From positions 1-9,623 of the forward strand of contig JBIQLO010000156.1 of the NCBI GenBank assembly GCA_044464175.1: a stretch of 9,623 nt of DNA, read 5' to 3'. The notes under the pieces are model-generated. The model was given only the letters and a program-made list of their open reading frames with translations. It was not told the DNA's origin and searched no databases. Source of the stretch: JBIQLO01 sp044464175 (lineage in GTDB: Bacteria > Planctomycetota > Phycisphaerae > Tepidisphaerales > Tepidisphaeraceae). Shown in pieces: positions 1-5,301 of this stretch; positions within the stretch are counted from its first letter, which is position 1, and every line of letters begins with the position of its first letter. Position numbers and translations under genes: made by a program.

Positions 1-58
1 CCCAAACGAACCAAACCCAAATCCCCCCTGGCGCTATCAAAAACAACGATTTCCCCTC

Positions 59-127
59 CCAACCCAACACCCGCTATTTCCCAACGAACCCAACCCACCC
101 GAATCCCGATTCCCAAATCCCCTTCCC
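59..127 (-). other. G-quadruplex-capable tract on the minus strand
   Basis: On the + strand, CCC runs fall at 89-91, 94-96, 98-100, 105-107, 112-114 and 119-122 with loops of 2, 1, 4, 4 and 4 nt; further CCC runs lie at 63-65, 70-72 and 80-82. The minus strand therefore meets the G3+N1-7 rule several times over. It lies just upstream of the promoter and start of the GH28-like gene. The rest of 1-131 is G-poor low-complexity sequence with imperfect AACCCAA-type repeats and no gene that I can support. Confidence 0.5.
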
Positions 128-131
128 AGCC

Positions 132-160
132 ATGACATCCCGCCACCCCCCCGCTATGCT
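132..160 (+). promoter_or_regulatory. Candidate sigma70-like promoter of the GH28-like gene
   Basis: ATGACA at 132-137 (5 of 6 match to TTGACA) is followed by a 17-nt spacer and TATGCT at 155-160 (4 of 6 match to TATAAT). The expected transcription start is about 167-168, on or next to the preferred ATG at 168, which would give a leaderless mRNA. This is read by eye from the sequence; no transcript data support it. Confidence 0.45.
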
Positions 161-167
161 CTCCCCC

Positions 168-1529
168 ATGCAAACCACATCTCTCTTCAACGTACGCGAT
201 TTCGGCGCCGTCGGCGACGGCGCCACGAAGGACACCCAGGCACTCCAAAAAGCCATCGACGCCTGCGCCCTGGCCGGCGGCGGGCGCGTCCTGCTCCCGG
301 CCGGACGCTACCTCAGCGGGACGATCTATCTCAAAAGTCACGTGGAACTCCACCTGGCCGCCGGCGCCACGCTCCTGGGCAGCGGCGACCGCGCCGACTA
401 CAACGCCGATGAAGTCTTTTCCGAAAACCAGGCCTTCGCCAGGGAAAACGTCACCGCCACCCACCTGCTCATCGCCTACAAGCAAAGCAACATCGCCATC
501 ACCGGGCCCGGCGCCATCGACGGCAACGCTTCGCAGTTTTTCCAGCCGCTGCCCGAGGGAATCAACTCCACCTACCGCTCCAAGGGCGCCAACTTCCCCA
601 TCAAAAGCTGGCGTCCCGGCCAGATGGTCTTCTTCTGTCGCTGCCAAAACGTGCGCGTCACCGACGCCTCGCTGCTCAACTCCAGCTACTGGACGCTTTT
701 TCTCCTGGCCTGCGAGGATGTGCAGATTCGCGGGGTCAAGATCGACAATCCCCCCGCCACCCAGAACGGCGACGGGATCGACGTGGACTGCTGCCGCAAC
801 GTCACCATCAGCGACTGCATCATCCGCAGCGGCGATGATTCCATCACCCTCCGCGCCAACAACCGCCTCCTGGGATATGAGGACCGCCCCTGCGAAAACG
901 TCGTCGTCACCAACTGCATCCTCAGCTCCCCCTGCAACACCATTCGCGTCGGCGTCGGCGATGGCCTGATCCGCCGCTGCTCCTTCAACAACATCGTCGT
1001 CCCCGAGGCCAACCGCGCCATCAGCCTGGTCTGCCGATACTCCGCCAGCGGCAAGCACGGAGCGACCATCGAGCAGATCCACTTTTCTGACTTTTTCATC
1101 AACGCCTGCTTCCCTCTCTCGATTCACATCGGGCCCGAGGCCCAGCGCCCCGCCGCCATGCGCGACATCTCCTTCAGCCGGTTCGCCATCGAGGCGTCGG
1201 CCGGTTCCAATATCATCGGCCTGGAGCACGCCCCCCTGGAACGCTTCCGCCTCAGCGATTTCGACTGGCACATCATCGGCGGCACGACCAACTGCGAATT
1301 GACGGAAAACATCCCCGACGCCTTCCCCCTCCACGGCTACAGCGGCCTTGAGGGCCGTCCCGCCCTCCCCAGCGTCCTCTACGCCCGCCACCTCCAAGAC
1401 AGCACCTTCGACAACATCCGCATCCGCTGGACCAACCCCAGCCCCGTCTGGCGCGACGGCCTGCGCTTCGACCGGTGCGACCAGATCGAGACGCACAACC
1501 TCAAATCCCCCCCGCCCCCGGCGCGGTAG
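168..1529 (+). CDS. GH28-like (polygalacturonase-fold) right-handed parallel beta-helix protein
   Basis: The N-terminus has the block FNVRDFGAVGDGATKDTQALQKAI (shown as FNVRDFGAVGDG followed by T-AL-AI), typical of pectin-lyase-fold proteins. The rest is beta-helix coils. Numbered from ATG168 (453 aa), the GH28 acidic region is present: NGDGID at 200-205 (D202) and GDDS at 222-225 (D223, D224). The site where GH28 enzymes have GHG reads PCNTIRVG (about 255-262), and the usual RIK site reads ISLVCRY, so the catalytic His and the Arg/Lys substrate pair are not obvious. A family member acting on a uronic-acid or other polysaccharide is likely; classical polygalacturonase activity is doubtful. 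No signal peptide is visible, implying a cytoplasmic enzyme acting on oligosaccharides. An ATG at 132 would extend it by 12 residues, but that ATG lies inside a probable -35 box, so 168 is preferred. No Shine-Dalgarno is seen. The gene is convergent with an SDR gene. Confidence 0.85.
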   Translation: MQTTSLFNVRDFGAVGDGATKDTQALQKAIDACALAGGGRVLLPAGRYLSGTIYLKSHVELHLAAGATLLGSGDRADYNADEVFSENQAFARENVTATHLLIAYKQSNIAITGPGAIDGNASQFFQPLPEGINSTYRSKGANFPIKSWRPGQMVFFCRCQNVRVTDASLLNSSYWTLFLLACEDVQIRGVKIDNPPATQNGDGIDVDCCRNVTISDCIIRSGDDSITLRANNRLLGYEDRPCENVVVTNCILSSPCNTIRVGVGDGLIRRCSFNNIVVPEANRAISLVCRYSASGKHGATIEQIHFSDFFINACFPLSIHIGPEAQRPAAMRDISFSRFAIEASAGSNIIGLEHAPLERFRLSDFDWHIIGGTTNCELTENIPDAFPLHGYSGLEGRPALPSVLYARHLQDSTFDNIRIRWTNPSPVWRDGLRFDRCDQIETHNLKSPPPPAR

Positions 1530-1553
1530 GCGCTATCCACTGGCAAAGCCAAA

Positions 1554-1618
1554 AGAGCCGCTCACGAAGCAAGCGTTGGGTCTCTTTCGCCCCAACCGCT
1601 TATTTCGTGCGCGGCTCT
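1554..1618. terminator. Long hairpin between convergent genes, probable terminator
   Basis: An imperfect palindrome: AGAGCCGC (1554-1561) pairs with GCGGCTCT (1611-1618), CACGAA (1563-1568) with TTCGTG (1604-1609), AAGCG (1571-1575) with CGCTT (1597-1601), and TTGGG (1576-1580) with CCCAA (1591-1595), with C1596 bulged and a 10-nt loop. Read on the minus strand it is followed at once by TTTTGGC, so it fits a rho-independent terminator for the SDR gene, whose stop codon lies 37 nt earlier. On the + strand no T run follows, so termination of the GH28-like gene there is less certain. Confidence 0.6.
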
Positions 1619-1654
1619 CGAATCGAATCCGACGCACAACCGGAAGGAAAAAAA

Positions 1655-2356
1655 CTAATTCCCCAGCGGCTGCCATCCCAGGACTTCTTTGGCCAGGGCG
1701 TAGCTGTGCCGATCCTGGTTCACATCTCCGGTCGTCTGGATCAGGTGAGCCCCCGGCTTGTTGCAGGCGATGGCCGCCAGGTACAGCCGCCGCGTGTCGT
1801 TGGGTCCCAGCGGATAGCTCGCGCCCGGAGCGCTCATATCCACCTTGCGATTTTTCCACCCTTCATCCGTGTGTGGCACGATCATCCGCGGCGCGACGAT
1901 GCTCATCTCCGGATATTGCATCGCGGCCCGCTCGCATACCACCTCGCCAAGCCCCTTGGTCAGCCCATACACCTCCCAGGCGTTGGCCGGCGTCGATTCA
2001 TCGCGCACGTTCCGGTGGTTGCGATAGATGCTCATCGTGCTGGCATAGACAAAGTGCCGGATCTGCGCCACGCCCGCGGCGTAGAGAAACAGGTAGAGTC
2101 CCTGCACGTTCACGTCGAACGCCGCCGGCACGATCGCACCCTGCCCCTTGATGAACCCGCCCATCGCCAGGTAGATCACCGCGTCCATCCCCGCCACCGC
2201 GTGCTTGGCCACCGATGGATCGGTCACGCTTCCGACGATGCTGTCGGCATCCGGAACCGGTTTCAGATCCAGGTATCGGCACTCATGTTCCTGCTCAAGT
2301 GCCGGCCGAATGATGCTCCCCACATGCCCGCCGCCCCCAACGACTAAGACTTTCAT
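1655..2356 (-). CDS. Short extended-SDR NAD(P)-dependent epimerase/dehydrogenase
   Basis: A 233-aa protein with a Rossmann dinucleotide site MKVLVVGGGGHVGS: G7, G10 and G13 form GxxGxxG, and D29 after the second strand suggests NAD preference. Other SDR landmarks are YLAMGG (62-67), N83 in the NVQGLYLFLYA helix, the catalytic Ser region YASTMS (104-109), and the YxxxK pair Y130/K134 in VYGLTK. It ends with LGWQP, as many extended SDRs do. It is shorter than typical sugar-nucleotide epimerases (about 300 aa or more) and closer in length to uronate dehydrogenases (about 265 aa), with which it appears to share the GLY-LY and YG-(S/T)K-GE blocks. Given the neighbouring GH28-like gene, oxidation of a uronic acid is a reasonable guess but unproven. 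The start is ATG2356; no good Shine-Dalgarno precedes it. The gene is divergent from the DUF2752 gene. Confidence 0.85.
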   Translation of the reverse strand: MKVLVVGGGGHVGSIIRPALEQEHECRYLDLKPVPDADSIVGSVTDPSVAKHAVAGMDAVIYLAMGGFIKGQGAIVPAAFDVNVQGLYLFLYAAGVAQIRHFVYASTMSIYRNHRNVRDESTPANAWEVYGLTKGLGEVVCERAAMQYPEMSIVAPRMIVPHTDEGWKNRKVDMSAPGASYPLGPNDTRRLYLAAIACNKPGAHLIQTTGDVNQDRHSYALAKEVLGWQPLGN

Positions 2357-2370
2357 GGAAAATCACTGCT

Positions 2371-2404
2371 TTCAAAAAGAGCCGGCAGCTCGAAGAGCGC
2401 CGGC
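2371..2404 (-). promoter_or_regulatory. Terminator-like hairpin in the SDR leader, possible attenuator
   Basis: On the minus strand GCCGGC+GCTC (2404-2395), loop TTC, then GAGC, a bulged T and GCCGGC (2391-2381) form a 10-bp GC-rich stem followed directly by TCTTTTTG (2380-2373). The structure ends about 15-25 nt before the SDR start codon. It has the form of an intrinsic terminator placed in a 5' leader. A chance palindrome or a REP-like element is also possible. Confidence 0.45.
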
Positions 2405-2406
2405 AT

Positions 2407-2448
2407 GCCATTGGTCGCGCTGCGACCTCGCAGCGCATCAGATTGGCA
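2407..2448. other. Alternative stem-loops in the divergent intergenic region
   Basis: GCGCTGCG (2417-2424) and CGCAGCGC (2429-2436) form a perfect 8-bp stem with a 4-nt loop. The overlapping arms GGTCGC (2413-2418) and GCGACC (2422-2427) form another perfect 6-bp stem with a 3-nt loop. The two cannot form together. Outer TGCCA/TGGCA arms (2407-2411 and 2444-2448) could extend the first. The element lies between the SDR gene and the DUF2752 gene, upstream of the terminator-like hairpin as read towards the SDR. Confidence 0.5.
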
Positions 2449-2537
2449 AAATACGTTAACACCAATATCGGCCGACGCAATGGGAATACTGTGGAAATCC
2501 TCCAGGCCCCAAAGTGGATTCCCGCGGCCGCCGATTC

Positions 2538-2543
2538 TACCAT
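2538..2543 (+). promoter_or_regulatory. Candidate -10 box of the DUF2752 gene
   Basis: TACCAT lies 9 nt before ATG2553, the same placement as TANNNT hexamers before other + strand genes here. The -35 position (2515-2520, TGGATT) is a weak match. A second possible promoter lies further up: TTGGCA (2443-2448), 17-nt spacer, TATCGG (2466-2471). Neither is strong alone. The remainder of 2357-2552 holds the hairpins listed separately. Confidence 0.3.
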
Positions 2544-2552
2544 CTCTCAACC

Positions 2553-3038
2553 ATGGCCGCTTCGATTCCGGAAATCTATTCCCCCCGCTGGTGCCCCCGG
2601 CCACTGGCGATCCTGCCCCGCTGCCTGTGGGGTCTGCTCGCCGCCGCCTGCCTGGGGGTTCTGCTCCTGGCCGCCACCCTCCGCCCCAGCCCCAATGGCC
2701 TGGGCACCCATCAGGAACTGGGCCTCTACGGCTGTTCCTGGCTCCAGCGCACCGGCTTCCCCTGCCCCACCTGCGGCATGACCACCAGTTGGACCTGGTT
2801 CGCCCACGGCAACCTCGCCGCCAGCTTCTACATCCAGCCCATGGGCTTCCTCCTGGCCATCGCCTGCGTCCTGCTCTTCTGGATCAGCCTCTATCTGGCC
2901 GCCACCGGGCGAAACCCCTCCCTCATCCTCCACCACGCCCCGCTGGTCCGCCTGTTCATCCTGATGCTCTTTTTGGGCATCCTGGCCTGGGGCTGGAAAA
3001 TCTTCATCCACCTCAACGGCCTGGACGGATGGGCATAG
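2553..3038 (+). CDS. DUF2752 family integral membrane protein
   Basis: A 161-aa protein from ATG2553 with the family signature FPCPTCGMTTSW at 69-80 (C71 and C74 form a CPxCG pair), followed by AHGN. Three hydrophobic segments are visible at about 24-43, 96-117 and 131-149. DUF2752 proteins are small inner-membrane proteins without an established biochemical role, common in planctomycetes, Bacteroidetes and others. Upstream ATG2514 would add 13 residues, but ATG2553 gives a compact N-terminus and has a -10-like TACCAT 9 nt before it. It heads a rightward cluster: the start of the first lipoprotein is 45 nt downstream of its stop codon. Confidence 0.85.
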   Translation: MAASIPEIYSPRWCPRPLAILPRCLWGLLAAACLGVLLLAATLRPSPNGLGTHQELGLYGCSWLQRTGFPCPTCGMTTSWTWFAHGNLAASFYIQPMGFLLAIACVLLFWISLYLAATGRNPSLILHHAPLVRLFILMLFLGILAWGWKIFIHLNGLDGWA

Positions 3039-3047
3039 GCCCCCGGC

Positions 3048-3076
3048 GTGACGTCGCCCCTCCAGCCCGTTACCAT
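3048..3076 (+). promoter_or_regulatory. Candidate promoter of the first lipoprotein gene
   Basis: GTGACG (3048-3053, containing the TGAC core of the -35 box), a 17-nt spacer and TACCAT (3071-3076) precede GTG3084 by 7 nt. The GTG at 3048, which could extend the gene by 12 residues, forms part of this -35 element. The match is moderate and the call is by eye. Confidence 0.35.
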
Positions 3077-3083
3077 ACCGGGC

Positions 3084-3739
3084 GTGAAAGGTTCCCCCCT
3101 GATTCGTTCGCTGGCCGCCGTCGCGATGCTGCTGACACTCGGCGGATGCGCCATCTTCGGCCTGGTTGCCCACGCCGTTCCCAAATACATCCCCGCCCGC
3201 TACGCCGGCCTGAAAGGCCGGAGCGTCGCGGTCATGGTCTGGACCGAACCGGGCCTGCGCATCGACTGGGGCACCAAGCTCCAGATCGACCTGGCCTCGG
3301 CCATCCAGAAGAAGCTCCAGACCCAGACCCAGAAGAAGACCGATGAACTGGAAGGGACCACCTATCCGGTCAATCCCCTCTCCATCATCCGCTACCAGCG
3401 CGACCATCCCGAGGTGGAGGCCACCCCCATCACCCAGGTGGCCCCCAAGTTCGGCGTGAGCCGGCTGGTTTACGTCGAACTGACGCAGTTCACCACCCAG
3501 TCCTCCGACGCCGTGGCTCTCTACCGCGGCAGCGCCACCGCCAACCTCCGCGTCATTGAGATCACCGACGGCCAGGCGACCATCGGCTACTCCGAGGACA
3601 ATATCCAGGTCGCCTTCCCTCCCAAATCCCCCCCCGAAGGCCCCCCCAACGGATCGGCCCAGGCCATGTACGCCGGCACCCTCGACCAGCTCAGCACCGA
3701 GATCGCGCGGAAGTTCTATACGTATGAGTCGGACCTGTA

Positions 3740-3740
<1 letters not shown>
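3084..3740 (+). CDS. Predicted lipoprotein, CsgG/LpoB-like fold suspected (paralogue A)
   Basis: From GTG3084 the 218-aa product begins with a lipoprotein signal peptide: basic K2 and R8, hydrophobic LAAVAMLLTL, lipobox LGGC with C22 as the lipidated residue. The mature part has a strand RSVAVMVWTEP, a helix LQIDLASAIQKKL, a second region VAPKFGVSRLVYVELTQF, and then LRVIEITDGQATIGYS. This order (VAV-strand, helix ending in KL, A-KFGV-LVYVEL, V-I--TDG) resembles the TolB-N/CsgG/LpoB type of envelope lipoprotein domain; that is an inference from pattern and not a family match. It is clearly related to the next gene. The longer start at GTG3048 would put a polar tail before the signal peptide and is disfavoured. 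Its TAA stop sits at the very edge of the heptamer repeat. Confidence 0.75.
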
Positions 3741-4421
<681 letters not shown>

Positions 4422-4451
4422 CCCCCCATGGCCCCACCCCTCCCCGCTTCT

Positions 4452-4476
4452 GTAGACGGGGTCGCCGACCCCGTCT
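4452..4476 (+). repeat. GTAG-headed REP-like hairpin
   Basis: GTAG at 4452-4455 overlaps a perfect 10-bp stem: AGACGGGGTC (4454-4463), loop GCC, GACCCCGTCT (4467-4476). A GTAG tetranucleotide at the 5' base of a short palindrome is the hallmark of REP elements mobilised by RAYT (TnpA-REP) transposases. It lies in the 126-nt gap between paralogue B and the next gene and may also act as a terminator, though no T run follows. Confidence 0.6.
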
Positions 4477-4510
4477 CACTGGCCGAACGGCCGCCCATCC
4501 ACGAATCGCC

Positions 4511-4539
4511 CTGAACCCCGCCGCATCCCATGGTAAACT
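4511..4539 (+). promoter_or_regulatory. Candidate extended -10 promoter of the 4548 gene
   Basis: CTGAAC (4511-4516), a 17-nt spacer, then TAAACT (4534-4539) preceded by TGG (4531-4533), which fits an extended -10 (TGn). ATG4548 begins 8 nt after the -10 box, so the transcript would be leaderless or nearly so. The -35 match is 3 of 6. Confidence 0.4.
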
Positions 4540-4547
4540 AAACCTAC

Positions 4548-5279
4548 ATGGCCGATCGCCCTTCCAAGCCCGCCCGCCTGCCACCGGGGCTCATCCAAAC
4601 TGCCCGCTGGGGAGCGGTCATTACGGCCCTGATCGCCTTGGCCGCTCTTCCGAAAATGCTGCGGATCGCTTCCTATACGCCTCGCTGGCATCTCTGGCTG
4701 TCGCCGGCGGTACTTTCATCGGCCATAATCTTGTGTGTGCTTGGCCTTTTCCGCACGAGGGAGGATCGTCGTGCCATGCACCCCTTGTCTTCGATTGCGC
4801 TCGTTTTATGCCTGTTCTGCGGCGGGGGAATGATTCTGCTACCCCGCGTCATCGTCTGCGGCGAATCCGCCACCCGCGTCATGTGTGCCTCCAACCTCCG
4901 CCAGATCGGCATGGCCCTGCTGCTTTACCGAAATGCCCACGGCGGCGTCAATCCCCCTGATTGGGCCACGCTCGCCTACAACTTCGACGAAATCTCATTG
5001 AACACCTGGCATTGCCCCCTGAGCGGTTTGCCTCCCCTGAAAGACAACCCGGACCCCGCCTACCGCGCCGCCGCCCTCCTCCGGCCGGAGCAAAGCTCCT
5101 ACATCTACCTCGGCCAAGGCCAGACCAATACCACCCCGCCCGACAGAGTCACCGCCTACGACCGCCTGGAAGACCATCAAGGCGACGGCACCAACGTCCT
5201 CTTCGCCGACGGCCACGTGGAATGGACCACCCCCCAGGACCTGCAAACCTTCCTCGAACGCTCCGGCCAATCCCGATAG
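4548..5279 (+). CDS. Three-helix membrane protein with prepilin/DUF1559-like H-X10-DG C-terminus
   Basis: A 243-aa protein with predicted membrane helices at about 22-36, 48-68 and 79-99. After these comes CASNLRQIGMALLLYRNAHGG (begins at 113), which resembles the conserved segment after the N-terminal helix of planctomycete DUF1559/type II pseudopilin-like proteins (C-NNL-QIG-AL--Y). The C-terminus has EDHQGDGTNVLFADGHVEW: H210, ten residues, then D221-G222. The usual family motif is H-X9-DG. No prepilin-peptidase site (FTLIELLVV-type) is present, so the protein is unlikely to be processed as a pseudopilin and is probably a multi-span membrane protein with the C-terminal domain outside the cytoplasm. 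The function is unknown. ATG4548 has a -10-like box 8 nt before it and no Shine-Dalgarno. Confidence 0.8.
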   Translation: MADRPSKPARLPPGLIQTARWGAVITALIALAALPKMLRIASYTPRWHLWLSPAVLSSAIILCVLGLFRTREDRRAMHPLSSIALVLCLFCGGGMILLPRVIVCGESATRVMCASNLRQIGMALLLYRNAHGGVNPPDWATLAYNFDEISLNTWHCPLSGLPPLKDNPDPAYRAAALLRPEQSSYIYLGQGQTNTTPPDRVTAYDRLEDHQGDGTNVLFADGHVEWTTPQDLQTFLERSGQSR

Positions 5280-5298
5280 GACACGCTCCTGCGTGCCC
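5279..5298. terminator. Hairpin in the 22-nt gap between convergent genes
   Basis: GGACACGC (5279-5286), loop TCCT, GCGTGCCC (5291-5298) form an 8-bp stem with one A-C mismatch. The arm starts on the last base of the TAG stop of the 4548 gene and ends a few bases before the pheT stop codon (5302-5304, minus strand). No strong T run follows on either strand, so a bidirectional barrier or REP-like role is as likely as classical termination. Confidence 0.45.
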
Positions 5299-5301
5299 AC
5301 C

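Noticed and set aside
132..167. ATG132 and ATG156 as starts of the GH28-like protein
   Set aside because: ATG132 is the first bases of a good -35 box and ATG156 lies in the -10 box; the added residues are polar and Pro-rich and precede the conserved FNVRDFGAVGDG block.
1348..2347. Two overlapping + strand open frames across the GH28 end and the SDR gene
   Set aside because: Arg/Pro/Ser-rich composition typical of GC-rich shadow frames; no motif, and they overlap a convincing SDR on the other strand.
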